64,000 bases of DNA from Pseudonocardia parietis. Lineage in GTDB: Bacteria > Actinomycetota > Actinomycetes > Mycobacteriales > Pseudonocardiaceae. Below the pieces are notes generated by a model, which searched no databases, was not told where the DNA came from, and worked only from the letters and a program-made list of their open reading frames with translations. The first letter of the stretch is position 1, and each line of letters opens with the position of its first letter. The stretch spans positions 48,203 through 112,202 of the forward strand of contig NZ_JAGINU010000003.1 of NCBI RefSeq assembly GCF_017876315.1, read 5' to 3'. This document shows positions 23,181 through 32,394 of this stretch, piece by piece. The position numbers and the translations under genes are program-made.

Positions 23181-26100
23181 CGGGTGCCGGGATCGCGACC
23201 CGCGTCGGCGCGCGCATTGGCTGAGTGGGCGGCGCAGATCGGCGACGACGAGGCGCCGTCGCGCCCGACCATCGGTCGCTGGCTGAGCGGCGCCACCTTG
23301 CCCACCAGCTTCCGCCCACTGGAACTGATGGTGCTCGGAGTCCGGGAGCACAGTAGGAACCCGCCGCGCCAGGCCCAGCAGACGCTGCTGCGGGCGGCGT
23401 GGTGGCACGACGCTTATGAACGCGCGCTGCGCGAGTCCGGCCGCGGGAACACCGACGCCGGTCACGCCCCCACGATCATCTATCAAGGCTTGGAGCCGTT
23501 CGGCCGAGCAGATGCCGAGCGGTTCTTCGGTCGCGACCGTGACATCGAGGCAATGCGTGCCCGGCTCGGCAGCCTGCACCAGTCACCGACCGGTGGCGTC
23601 CTGATCGTCCTGGGGCAATCCGGGATCGGGAAGAGCAGCCTGCTCGCGGCGGGGTTGCTTCCCGCCCTCGAGCGGCACGGGCTGGGCACGGACACCACGG
23701 TCACCGACTGGCCAGCGGCAGTCCTCACTCCCGGACCGAACCCGCTGCTTACTCTCGCAGAGGCCCTCGACGCCAGCGGCGGAGCGACGGCGGATCCGGA
23801 GGATGCCGCCCTGCGGCTGCCCCCCGGCAGACAGATGATTCTGGTGGTCGACCAGTTCGAGGAGATCTTCCAGGTTGACCAGGCGGTCCGGCACCGGTTC
23901 GTGACCGCCCTCGTCGACGCGGCCACACCACGGGCCGCGGCCGCGGACACCGCAGCCGCGGTCGTCGTCATCGCGTGCCGCAACGAGTTCTATCCGGAGC
24001 TCCGCCGGATACCGTCGCTGAAGCCAGCGCTCGATGCCCCCTTCAACTTGGACCCGCTCACCGGCGAGGCGTTGACCGAAGCGGTTAAGGAGCCGGCCCG
24101 CCGCGCAGGGATCACTGTTGGCCCCGGTCTCGTCGACCGGCTGCTCGCCGATGCGGGGGTCAGTGGCGGCGGGATGATCGAGGGCAAACTGCCCCTGATC
24201 TCCCACGTGCTGCGTCTGATGAACCAGTCCGGGCCGATGACTGTCCGGGCCTACGAGCGGGTCGGGGGGATCGACGGAGCCGTCACCCATACCGCCGACC
24301 AGGCCTGGGACGAGCTCCAGCGAGCTGGGCTCGAGGACACCGCGTTGTCGTTGCTCGTGCAACTGGTGCGGGTCGGGGACCATCCCGGCCACGACACTCG
24401 CCGCCACCTGGACCGGGCCGAGTTGCCCGACCCCGGGGACGGCCGCACCGGGCGGGCGCTGGAAATCCTGGCCGATGCGCGTCTGATCACCATCGGCGAG
24501 GACACCGTCCAGATCACCCACGAGGCCCTGATCCGGGCCTGGCAACGGCTGCGCGACACGATCGACAGCGAACGCGCGGACCATGTGCAGCGCCAGAACA
24601 TCGCCCTGCGCGCGCGGCAGTGGGACGAGGCCGGACGGTCGCCCGACCAGCTTCTGCGGGGCACGGTGCTCGCCGACGCACACCGGGTCACAGCCGGCGG
24701 CGCCACCCACATCGACGACGTATCGCGCGAGTTCCTCGCTGCGGGCGACAGGCAGGAACACCTGGCCTCCATCCGTCGCCGCCGGCAGTGGGCGTCGGCG
24801 ATCGTGGCCGCGGTGTTGATCGTGGCCGCGGGCACCGTCGCGGTCATCGCGTGGGTGGGCGAGCGCCAAGCCTCACAACGCGCGATCTTGTCGGAGGTCA
24901 TCGCCCACGCCAAGCAGCTCACGCCCACCGACTCGTCGCTGGCTGCCCAGCTCTGGCTCACCGCCTACCGGATGCAGCCCAGCCCCGAGCTCTACACAGC
25001 GCTGCTGAGTACCGAGAACACGGCGCTGGCGCGGCCGCTGCACGGCCACACCGACAACGTGCGGGCCGTGGGTCAGATCGACTCGACGATCATCAGCGCG
25101 GCCGAGGACGGCACCATCCGGCTGTGGTCTGCCAGCCCCGACGGGCCGCCTCCAGCCACACTGACCGCGCCGGGACCGGTGACCAGCATGGTCATCGACC
25201 CCGCCCGCCATCTCATGATCACGGGCGCGGGTGGAGAAGGGCCTGGCCAGAGCACGTTTCGCATCTGGAACGTCCGCGATGTGCGCCACCCCGTACCGCT
25301 GACTCCGCAGCTGCCGGTCGAGGCTGGGCAGCGTATCGGTGGGCTGGCCACCAGCCCGGATGGACGGCTGCTGACCATTGTGGTCACCGACGGCACCACC
25401 CGGCTGTGGAACATCGCCGACCCGGCGCGGCCGGTCGATCTGGGTTTGCGCCTGCCCGGTACGACCACCGATGTTTACGGCAGCAACGCTGCCATCAGCC
25501 CGGATAACCGCACGCTGGCGGTGGCCGGCGACGATGGCTCCACCCGTCTCTGGGACATCGCCGACCCGACCAGCCCGGCCGAGCTGGCGCCGCTGCCCAG
25601 CGGAACAGGTATCGCCCACGCGGTCGCGTTCAGCCCGAGCCGCAGGATCCTGGTCACCGGGGGCGGCAATAGCGTGCTCCGGCTGTGGGACCTCGCAGAT
25701 CCGGGCCGTGCACGAATGATCGGCCAGACACGCAGCGGCCTGGATTCTTCGCCGTCGATCCTCTCGGTAGCGATCAGCCCGGACGAGCAGACGGTCGCCG
25801 TCGGCGCCGCGGACAATACCGCCACGCTGTGGAACATCAGCGACCCGAGCCGGCCGACCCCGATCGGTCGGCCCTTGTCCGGCCATACCCGCGGCGTCGG
25901 AACCTTGGCGTTCGGCCCCGACGGGCACACTTTGATCACCGGCAGCGCCGACGACTCGGTGCGGGCGTGGTCGTTGCCCGCAACCCGCTTGTCCGGTGTG
26001 GCCGGGAACGTGACCTCACTGGCCCTCAGCCACGACGGGGACACCCTGGCCGTCGGCGGCGGCGGCGATGACAACTCAGTGCACTTGTGGGACACCACCG

Positions 26101-27071
26101 ACACCGCAGCTCCGGTGCGCACAGCTGCACCGCTGCCGCTGCCGGGCGGCGGGTCCGTGGACTCGTTGGCGATTGCCACCGACGACAGCGTGCTCGCCGC
26201 GGTGAGCGGTCACATCGTCCGGATGTGGAACATCCGCGACCCCCACCACCCTCGCCAGGTCGGTGCCGACGTGTCCCTGTCCGGTGTGGGCGCTGGCGTG
26301 GCCATCAGTCCCGACCGGCAGACGCTGGCAGTGGGCACCGACGAGGGCGTGACTCGCCTGTTCAGTCTCGCCGACTCGGCCCGCCCGACGGCGCTGCCCG
26401 TCCCGCTTCCCTCCACTCCGGGCGAGTTGGTGTCCGCGGTCGACTTCAGCCCGGACGGACGGGTCCTGGCCACCGCCGGCAACGATCATGTGGTCCGACT
26501 CTGGGACGTCGCCGACCCGACGCGGCCCCGCCCGATTGGTGGGCCGCTCCCTGGGCACACTGACGACATCTACCAGGTGGCGTTCAGCCCGGACGGGACA
26601 CGGTTGGCCAGTGTCGGAGCCAACCACACCACCCATGTCTGGGATCTCAGCGATCCGACGCGGCCACGCGAAGAACGGCCGCTGCTCAAACAGACCGAGT
26701 CGGTCGGGGGTGTCTCCTGGAGCCCGGACGGCACCACCTTGGCGACGGGCAGCAGTGACATGACCGTGGCGCTGTGGGACATGACCAACCCGGCCGGTGG
26801 GCGCTCTATCGGCGAGCCGATCACCGGGCATACCGACAACATCTACGCCACCAGTTTCGGCACTGGCGGCGTTCTCGCGAGTGGGGGCCGCGACAGGACC
26901 GTGCGGTTGTGGCACCTCGACGTCGACCGCGCGATCGGGCGGGTGTGCGCGGCCACGCCCGACACGCTGACGCCCGAGGCATGGGACGCCTACGTGTCCC
27001 CGGACCGGTCCTACGACCCGCCTTGTGTCGCCTTCGCCGAGGCTGACCACCGCTCCAACGCGTGGCGATAA
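23136..27071 (+). CDS. STAND NTPase (nSTAND1-like) with 14 WD40 repeats
   Basis: 1311 residues. Residues 1-75 form a small helical/HTH-like head (SRPTIGRWLSGATLPTS). A signal-transduction NTPase follows: FFGRDRDI near 129, Walker A LGQSGIGKSS near 158-168 and Walker B MILVVDQFEEIF near 231-242. A hydrophobic segment near 549-573 (IVAAVLIVAAGTVAVIAWV) may span the membrane. The rest has fourteen blade-ending motifs, including RLWSA, RIWNV, RLWNI, RLWDI, RLWDL, TLWNI, RAWSL, HLWDT, RMWNI, RLFSL, RLWDV, HVWDL, ALWDM and RLWHL, enough for two seven-bladed propellers. Such proteins act as sensors, including in antiphage conflict systems. Its 3' end overlaps the convergent MurL-type gene by 61 bases. 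Confidence 0.85.
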   Translation: MAAPEWFVGYLAALRRVPGSRPASARALAEWAAQIGDDEAPSRPTIGRWLSGATLPTSFRPLELMVLGVREHSRNPPRQAQQTLLRAAWWHDAYERALRESGRGNTDAGHAPTIIYQGLEPFGRADAERFFGRDRDIEAMRARLGSLHQSPTGGVLIVLGQSGIGKSSLLAAGLLPALERHGLGTDTTVTDWPAAVLTPGPNPLLTLAEALDASGGATADPEDAALRLPPGRQMILVVDQFEEIFQVDQAVRHRFVTALVDAATPRAAAADTAAAVVVIACRNEFYPELRRIPSLKPALDAPFNLDPLTGEALTEAVKEPARRAGITVGPGLVDRLLADAGVSGGGMIEGKLPLISHVLRLMNQSGPMTVRAYERVGGIDGAVTHTADQAWDELQRAGLEDTALSLLVQLVRVGDHPGHDTRRHLDRAELPDPGDGRTGRALEILADARLITIGEDTVQITHEALIRAWQRLRDTIDSERADHVQRQNIALRARQWDEAGRSPDQLLRGTVLADAHRVTAGGATHIDDVSREFLAAGDRQEHLASIRRRRQWASAIVAAVLIVAAGTVAVIAWVGERQASQRAILSEVIAHAKQLTPTDSSLAAQLWLTAYRMQPSPELYTALLSTENTALARPLHGHTDNVRAVGQIDSTIISAAEDGTIRLWSASPDGPPPATLTAPGPVTSMVIDPARHLMITGAGGEGPGQSTFRIWNVRDVRHPVPLTPQLPVEAGQRIGGLATSPDGRLLTIVVTDGTTRLWNIADPARPVDLGLRLPGTTTDVYGSNAAISPDNRTLAVAGDDGSTRLWDIADPTSPAELAPLPSGTGIAHAVAFSPSRRILVTGGGNSVLRLWDLADPGRARMIGQTRSGLDSSPSILSVAISPDEQTVAVGAADNTATLWNISDPSRPTPIGRPLSGHTRGVGTLAFGPDGHTLITGSADDSVRAWSLPATRLSGVAGNVTSLALSHDGDTLAVGGGGDDNSVHLWDTTDTAAPVRTAAPLPLPGGGSVDSLAIATDDSVLAAVSGHIVRMWNIRDPHHPRQVGADVSLSGVGAGVAISPDRQTLAVGTDEGVTRLFSLADSARPTALPVPLPSTPGELVSAVDFSPDGRVLATAGNDHVVRLWDVADPTRPRPIGGPLPGHTDDIYQVAFSPDGTRLASVGANHTTHVWDLSDPTRPREERPLLKQTESVGGVSWSPDGTTLATGSSDMTVALWDMTNPAGGRSIGEPITGHTDNIYATSFGTGGVLASGGRDRTVRLWHLDVDRAIGRVCAATPDTLTPEAWDAYVSPDRSYDPPCVAFAEADHRSNAWR

Positions 27072-28414
27072 GCCCGAGGTGCGGCGTGCGCCTGATCGGC
27101 CCGCCACACCTGGGCTGTCGCTGACTCCGGTACCGGCGGTAGCCGGGCCGCCAGGTCGGCGACCACGGCCGCGTCTCGCCACCGGGAATCCTCGGCCAGC
27201 ATGGCGACCGCGACTCGCGCCTCGGTGACCTCGCCGACACACTCGAACGGCTTGTGCCCCGCCAGCCCGACCAGCTCTCGGTAGCCGGGAAGCTGAGCGG
27301 GGTCGTCGAGGAGGTTGTGACCGACGATCCCCACCAGTCGAGCCGTGTCCATGAACGGTGCCAAGCCCAGGAACACGAACCTGCACTTGGCACAGTCATG
27401 GCACCACCGCCGTGCCGGTTCCTCCCGAACTCGGCGAGCTGCAACGTTGCAGCTGGTCAGCAGTGCATCGTAGGTGGTTGTCGAAGCGAACAGCCGGGAG
27501 ATCGCCAGTTCGGATAGGCCGCCCAGCAGGGAGAAGCACGCAGTGCTGATGCCCGCGTGCTCGCGCACGGCCTCGACAAACAGCTGTTCGGCGTCCCGGG
27601 TCTTCGACCACTGGTGATTGATCTGCCGTCCCCGCCAGGTCATGTTGCCCTCATCGGCGGAGCGCTCGTTGGCCATCACCACGGGGCCGAGCCCGTGCAA
27701 CACCGACAGGGCGACCCCGGCCATTGAGTTGATCGCGGTGACCGGGACGTGCCCGATGCGCAATACGTTCTCGGCCAGCATGCGAGTCATCCGCGGGTCC
27801 GGCCGACGGACTATCGATAGTGCGGGGCCCGGCCCCTGGGCCATGAGCTCAGCGATCGTCGCTGTCGGTCTCCGCGTCACAGTGAACGTTGCGGGTTCCA
27901 CACCGCTGGCGGTGAGGGTCTCCAGCGCGACGATGGAATCCCGTCCGCCCCCCATCGCGACAACCGGAACGCGCCCGGCCGCGGCCTGGTCGTGGTGCTG
28001 GCGGGCTGGCGCCTTGCGCTGGGTGCGAACCGGCACGTCCAGTACGTGCTCCAGCGTCCAGCGGTAGGCGAACTCAGCCAATCCGTGGTGGTAAAGCTGC
28101 TCGGCCCACTGGGCGGCGGCTGGCGACAGCGGCATGGAGTCCGCCGCCACTGTTTCCGGCGCCACCGTCTTGTAGTACACCGTTCCGACGGCGATGTAGA
28201 GCAGTTCGAGTACCCGTGTGAAGGGCTCGAGGACCGCTGGATCCGGGCCGCCGGCCGGCAGCGGGAACTCTATGGTTTCGGTGAAGGACAGTCGCTGGGT
28301 GCTGCCCTCGTGCACGAAGTCGAAGTCCGCGACGCCGGTCTCCGGATCGAAGCGCATCCCGGAATAGACAAACGTGTGGATGTCGGCGAAGCGGCTCTCA
28401 TCCAGCCAATCCAC
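27011..28414 (-). CDS. murL: MurL-type UDP-MurNAc-L-Ala-L-Glu epimerase
   Basis: 467 residues. It matches the MurL family, which inverts the terminal L-Glu of UDP-MurNAc-L-Ala-L-Glu to D-Glu in an alternative peptidoglycan precursor route. Seen: the N-terminal FDPETGVADFDF, a PP-loop-like GGGRDSIVALE near residue 190, the signature VVMANERSADEGNMTWRGR with INHQWSK, a cysteine cluster WCHDCAKCRFVFLGLAPF, and KPFECVGEV. The GTG at 28414 is preceded by GAAGGG and replaces a longer low-complexity start. The usual companion ligase (MurD2) is not in the window. Its stop overlaps the convergent STAND gene by 61 bases. Confidence 0.8.
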   Translation of the reverse strand: MDWLDESRFADIHTFVYSGMRFDPETGVADFDFVHEGSTQRLSFTETIEFPLPAGGPDPAVLEPFTRVLELLYIAVGTVYYKTVAPETVAADSMPLSPAAAQWAEQLYHHGLAEFAYRWTLEHVLDVPVRTQRKAPARQHHDQAAAGRVPVVAMGGGRDSIVALETLTASGVEPATFTVTRRPTATIAELMAQGPGPALSIVRRPDPRMTRMLAENVLRIGHVPVTAINSMAGVALSVLHGLGPVVMANERSADEGNMTWRGRQINHQWSKTRDAEQLFVEAVREHAGISTACFSLLGGLSELAISRLFASTTTYDALLTSCNVAARRVREEPARRWCHDCAKCRFVFLGLAPFMDTARLVGIVGHNLLDDPAQLPGYRELVGLAGHKPFECVGEVTEARVAVAMLAEDSRWRDAAVVADLAARLPPVPESATAQVWRADQAHAAPRAYRHALERWSASAKATQGGS

Positions 28415-28605
28415 AGAGTGCCCTTCTCGTCGGCGCGAGCCATGTCTGTGCCGTCGGTGACGGGTCGATCCGTTCCGAGCGGCAGGCAGGAGAACGACGC
28501 TACCGCCCGCCACCGACAGCTCTCGATCTCGTCCCGCCGCGCCACCCATCCGGGCCGTCGCAGTCTCGCGGTGATGATCGACCCTGCGGTCACACGGTTC
28601 GCTCC

Positions 28606-28632
28606 AAAAAAAGTTCCTGTGGTCGGGAACTT
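28606..28632 (-). terminator. Intrinsic terminator-like hairpin upstream of murL (possible attenuator)
   Basis: Reading leftward, AAGTTCC (complement of 28626-28632), a loop, and GGAACTT are followed by a run of seven Ts (A-tract at 28606-28612 on the plus strand). This is a textbook Rho-independent terminator on the murL strand, but it lies about 190 bases before murL, and no leftward gene lies to its right. It may attenuate murL or block antisense transcription from the conjugation operon. The remaining 28415-28850 gap holds no supportable gene. Confidence 0.55.
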
Positions 28633-28850
28633 CCCCCGGCTGGGGCAGGTCTCCTCTCGAACCGCCCATCACGGGGTGTGCTCCGGGCGACTGTGTGCCG
28701 CCTTCGGGACAGCCCCGCCGATCGGTGGGTTCCGGAGTGGGTGCGGTCGTGGAAGGGAGCTCCAGTGGTGCCAAGGCGTGGCGTGTATCACTCGGAGCGG
28801 TTGGCAGGGGCCGCGCACACCTACCTCAACCGAGAGGCGGGGCGGTAGCG

Positions 28851-29900
28851 ATGCCCAAGGCGAAGACCCGGTCGGGGCCGCAGTGGCGCACGGCGCCGGG
28901 CCTCGGCACGGGGCCCGCCGGCGGGGAGGGCTCTCATGCCCCTGATGTACCTGAGGCCTCACGGCAGGCGCTTTCCCCGTCTCGTCGTCCACAGTCGCCT
29001 CGCCGGCCAGAGCCGACGCACGGCTCGACCGCTGCACTGGAGCCAGCCCCGCACGCCGATGCCGCCGCTGACGACGCCGCCGGCGGCGGCGGCGGCGAGC
29101 AGGAGCTCTACACCCACACCACCCCGGACCTCCGGGCCGACACGCACGACCACGGCTCGGCGACCACGCCGGTCACCGGGCTGGCAGAGATGGCGCCGGA
29201 TGGACCGGGGTACGGCCTCGACACGAACGCGGCTCCGCAGGCGATGCGGGCTCTTGACCGGGAGCCCGAGCTGGCGGCCGCGCAGGTCCCGCTGCATGTG
29301 GAGTTGCCGGAGCAGTCTCCTCTCAACGGTCGGCGTCCGGTCGGGCCGACTCGTCGGCCCGGGCCGGGCCGGGCCTCAGTGACCAGGTATGTGGCGGGCG
29401 AGGACTCGTTTTCCCGGTCGGTGCGGTCGTTGGAGCCGATCTCGGATCTGGAGGCGACCGCATTCGCCGGCCGGTTCGCGGCGGATTTCCAGTCCTACGA
29501 TGAGGATCAGCCCACTCGTCGTGCGGAGGTGTTGCGGCCGCTGCTCGCCGACCCCCAGGCATGTACCTGGGGGTGGTCGGGCGAGGGCAGGCAGCGCGCC
29601 GATTCACCGCAGCCGAACCGGATCTACCGGCGTTCGGATGTCGTGGTCTTCGTCGAGGTCATTGTGCGGATCACGCCGTACGCGCGCGCCTGCCCATCGT
29701 CTAGCCAGTCCGTCCCGGATCCGGTCGAGACGGCCGAGCCGCCGGGGCTGCTGGGCCCGTCGAGCGCTCCCCCGACCGCCGACCCGCGCTGGGTCGCCAG
29801 CGGCGCGAGCTGGGTCCGGATGACCGTGCCGATCACCCGCGCCCCCGACGACGGCCGCCTGGTCGTCGACCCCCACCTGGTCCCCGACCCGTCCGCCTGA
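28851..29900 (+). CDS. First gene of type IV operon, TcpC/VirB8-like candidate
   Basis: 349 residues from ATG 28851, just after GAGGCGGGGCGG. The first 200 residues are disordered (Pro/Ser/Ala-rich). The C-terminal 150, starting near ASVTRYVAGEDSFSRSVRSL, contain an NTF2/TcpC-like pattern (ATAFAGRFAADFQSYDEDQP, then VVVFVEVIVRITPYA and SWVRMTVPIT). This is what is expected from VirB8/TcpC-type scaffold proteins. No transmembrane helix is obvious, which is unusual for VirB8. It opens the rightward operon. The call is tentative and relies on position and fold pattern. Confidence 0.45.
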   Translation: MPKAKTRSGPQWRTAPGLGTGPAGGEGSHAPDVPEASRQALSPSRRPQSPRRPEPTHGSTAALEPAPHADAAADDAAGGGGGEQELYTHTTPDLRADTHDHGSATTPVTGLAEMAPDGPGYGLDTNAAPQAMRALDREPELAAAQVPLHVELPEQSPLNGRRPVGPTRRPGPGRASVTRYVAGEDSFSRSVRSLEPISDLEATAFAGRFAADFQSYDEDQPTRRAEVLRPLLADPQACTWGWSGEGRQRADSPQPNRIYRRSDVVVFVEVIVRITPYARACPSSSQSVPDPVETAEPPGLLGPSSAPPTADPRWVASGASWVRMTVPITRAPDDGRLVVDPHLVPDPSA

Positions 29901-29920
29901 CCCCCGCGAGGTAGCCGCTC

Positions 29921-31228
29921 ATGACGTCGACGAACCACACTCGGTCCGAGTCAAACAACCACACCCCCTGGACCCCGGACAGCGCCAGCCTCGCGTGGAT
30001 GTCCACTCCCCCACCGTCATCGGGCACTGGCCCCGACGGCGCCGAGCGGCAGGAGACCGCCCCCACCGAGACTCGACCGGTCCCCGAGCCGAGCCCGGTC
30101 ACCGCCGCCCGCGGCGAGGCATCGTTCCGCGAGGACACGCCCGAACCGGCCCGCGTCTCCGCGCCGAGCGCATCCGCACCGCCCAGGCCGGCACCGACTC
30201 CGCCGCCTGCCCCGGCGCCGGAGCGGCCGGCCGAGCACTACGGCGCGGCTGGGCCCTTTCCGGGCGGGCATCCCGAACCGTTCGTCAACGCCGTCCGGTC
30301 GCGGGCCACGGCCCCGAAGCAGGGCTGGCGTGCCGCGCTGTACCGGGCCACCGGCCTCAATCCCGGGCTGTCACGGACCGAAGAGCTGCTGATCGGGCAA
30401 CAGCGCAAGATCCGCACGCCGATGGACGGCTCGCATTCGGTGATGGTCAGCTCGTTGAAGGGCGGTGTCGGCAAGACCACGGTGTCGGCGCTGCTGGCGT
30501 TGTTCCTGGCCGAAGGGCGTGGCGAGCGGGTCGTGGCCGTGGACGCCAACCCCGACGCCGGAACGCTGGGCGACCGCCTGGTCGGTGAGACCGAAGCCGC
30601 ACAGCTAACCGTGCGCAAGCTGCTGAACAACCTCGACCAGATCCGTAGCTTCAGCGACCTGTCCCGCTACGTGCACCTGGTCAATCGCCTGCAGGTGGTG
30701 ACCTCCGAGCAGGAACCCGAGTCGAGTGAGGCGTTCTCGCAGAAGGATTACGAAGCCATTGTGTCCGTATTGTCCCGATTCTGCCAAGTTCTGGTGACTG
30801 ACAGCGGTACTGGCATTACGCATTCGGCGATGCAGGGCGGGTTGGCCCGGTGTGACTCGCTGGTCATCGTGGGGTCGCTGACCCAGGACGCAGCGTCACG
30901 GGCGGCGAAGACGCTGAACTGGCTGGCCTCGCGCCAGTGGTCGGACCTGGCGAAGAAGGCCGTCGTCGTGCTGTCTCAGGATCGGGACAGCACCTTCATC
31001 GACAAGCAGCCGATTCTGGATCACTTCCAGCAGCGCTGCCGCGCGGTCCTCACGCTGCCCCCGGACCCGCATCTGCAGGCCGGTGGGCAGATCGACCTCG
31101 ACGCGCTCAAGCCGGCCACCCGCGCCGCCGCGCGCGAGATCGCCGCCACCGTGGCCGAGGGCTTCTACGGCTGCCCGACCTCGCTCGGGCGCCCTGCAGG
31201 GGAACGCCGTCCCGGCGTGGCCTGGTAA
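29921..31228 (+). CDS. ParA/MinD-like ATPase of the conjugation operon
   Basis: 435 residues. A disordered Pro-rich N-terminal 130 residues precede a deviant Walker A (SSLKGGVGKTTVSALLALFL) near residue 173-192, followed by VVAVDANPDAGTLGDRL. A later DSGTGITHSAMQGGL corresponds to the Walker B region. These ATPases position or energise conjugation machinery in actinobacteria. The stop TAA overlaps the ATG of the GH16 gene at 31228. A second, degenerate homolog occurs at 35992. Confidence 0.8.
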   Translation: MTSTNHTRSESNNHTPWTPDSASLAWMSTPPPSSGTGPDGAERQETAPTETRPVPEPSPVTAARGEASFREDTPEPARVSAPSASAPPRPAPTPPPAPAPERPAEHYGAAGPFPGGHPEPFVNAVRSRATAPKQGWRAALYRATGLNPGLSRTEELLIGQQRKIRTPMDGSHSVMVSSLKGGVGKTTVSALLALFLAEGRGERVVAVDANPDAGTLGDRLVGETEAAQLTVRKLLNNLDQIRSFSDLSRYVHLVNRLQVVTSEQEPESSEAFSQKDYEAIVSVLSRFCQVLVTDSGTGITHSAMQGGLARCDSLVIVGSLTQDAASRAAKTLNWLASRQWSDLAKKAVVVLSQDRDSTFIDKQPILDHFQQRCRAVLTLPPDPHLQAGGQIDLDALKPATRAAAREIAATVAEGFYGCPTSLGRPAGERRPGVAW

Positions 31229-32328
31229 TGCCCTCCCAGCTCTGGGCGCGGTTCGGGACCGCGCTGACGTTGTCGGCGTCGCTGGCCGGGTCCGCGTTGT
31301 CGCCGGCCGCGCCCGCCGACGAGGACGTCGAGTGTGGGTGGCGGATCACCGCCACCCACGTTCTCGCCGAGCTTGACGGTGACAACTCTGAGCGCGCGCA
31401 AGAGCTGCGCGAGGCCCTGATCGAGGTCGGGGCCGACGAACCGGACTTCGTCCCGGAGTCCTGCCATGAGACCGGCTCTGGTGGGACCGGCGACGACCAG
31501 AACCCGGGTTCGGGCAGTGGTTCTGGTGACGGTTCGGGTTCTGGTTCTGGTTCTGGTTCGGGGGATCAGGGGGCGTCGGCGGGTGACGCGTTCGACTGGG
31601 GTGATCCCGATGTCGTCGACGACTTCGAGAGCGCCGGGCTCGAGGGCTGGAACCTCTATGACGGGCCGGGCCACGCCGGCAACGGTGTCCGCTCCCCCGA
31701 TGCGGCCACGGTGTCCGACGGCATCCTCACGATCAACGGCACTGCCGATGGCACCACCGGTGGGATGGCCTGGGGCGACTCCCAGCAGTACGGCCGGTGG
31801 GAGGTGCGGATGAAGGCGCCGCAGGGCGATGAGGCCTACAACGCGCTGGCGCTGCTGTGGCCGACCGCGGAGAACTTCCCGGTCGGCGGCGAAGTTGACT
31901 TCGCCGAGATCATGGATTCGAGCCGGCAGAAAGTCGAGTTGTTCCTGCACTACGGCGAGGACAACTCCCAGGTGCACGGCGAGGTGGAGGTTGATGCCAC
32001 CGAGTGGCACAACTACGCCGTCGAGTGGACCCCGGACGGGATCACCGCATTTCTCGACGGCGAGGAGTGGTGGAAGACCACCGACACCTCGATCCTGCCG
32101 CCGGGTCCGATGCATCTGTGTCTGCAGCTGGACTGGTTCCCCGACAACGGCGGTGGCGGGGGCGAAGGCGAGGTCCACTACGACTGGGTCAAGCAGTGGT
32201 CGCTCGGTGAGGGCGAGGGTTCGTCGACCGATTCCGACGCCAGCGCCGGGTCCACCGATGCCGATTCCAGTACCTCGCTGACCGAGGAAGAGAACAGCAA
32301 GGGCGGGCGTATGGCCGCAGTCCGCTGA
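31228..32328 (+). CDS. Secreted GH16-family beta-glucanase
   Basis: 366 residues. A signal peptide (ALTLSASLAGSALSPAAPA) is followed by a Gly/Ser linker near residues 85-120. The jelly-roll domain carries the GH16 signature GGEVDFAEIMD near 219-229, where the two glutamates are the nucleophile and the acid/base. WHNYAVEWTPDGITAFLDG is typical of the family. GH16 enzymes cut beta-1,3/1,4-glucans or galactans outside the cell. It is embedded between ParA-like and Rpf-like genes with overlapping start (TAATG), so it is part of the type IV operon rather than adjacent cargo. A serine/aspartate-rich tail ends the protein. Confidence 0.8.
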   Translation: MPSQLWARFGTALTLSASLAGSALSPAAPADEDVECGWRITATHVLAELDGDNSERAQELREALIEVGADEPDFVPESCHETGSGGTGDDQNPGSGSGSGDGSGSGSGSGSGDQGASAGDAFDWGDPDVVDDFESAGLEGWNLYDGPGHAGNGVRSPDAATVSDGILTINGTADGTTGGMAWGDSQQYGRWEVRMKAPQGDEAYNALALLWPTAENFPVGGEVDFAEIMDSSRQKVELFLHYGEDNSQVHGEVEVDATEWHNYAVEWTPDGITAFLDGEEWWKTTDTSILPPGPMHLCLQLDWFPDNGGGGGEGEVHYDWVKQWSLGEGEGSSTDSDASAGSTDADSSTSLTEEENSKGGRMAAVR

Positions 32329-32394
32329 TGCCACGGCGCGCCGCGCCTGCCCCCCGGTTCCAGTGCGCATCCCCGATCACGTCGGAGTCTTGCT

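Noticed and set aside
23486..24869. Leftward frame antisense to the STAND gene
   Set aside because: It is a shadow; the plus strand has Walker A, Walker B and WD40 motifs in a single frame.
31500..31570. CRISPR or microsatellite array
   Set aside because: The repeated GGTTCTGGTTC-like units encode a Gly/Ser linker in frame within the GH16 gene.
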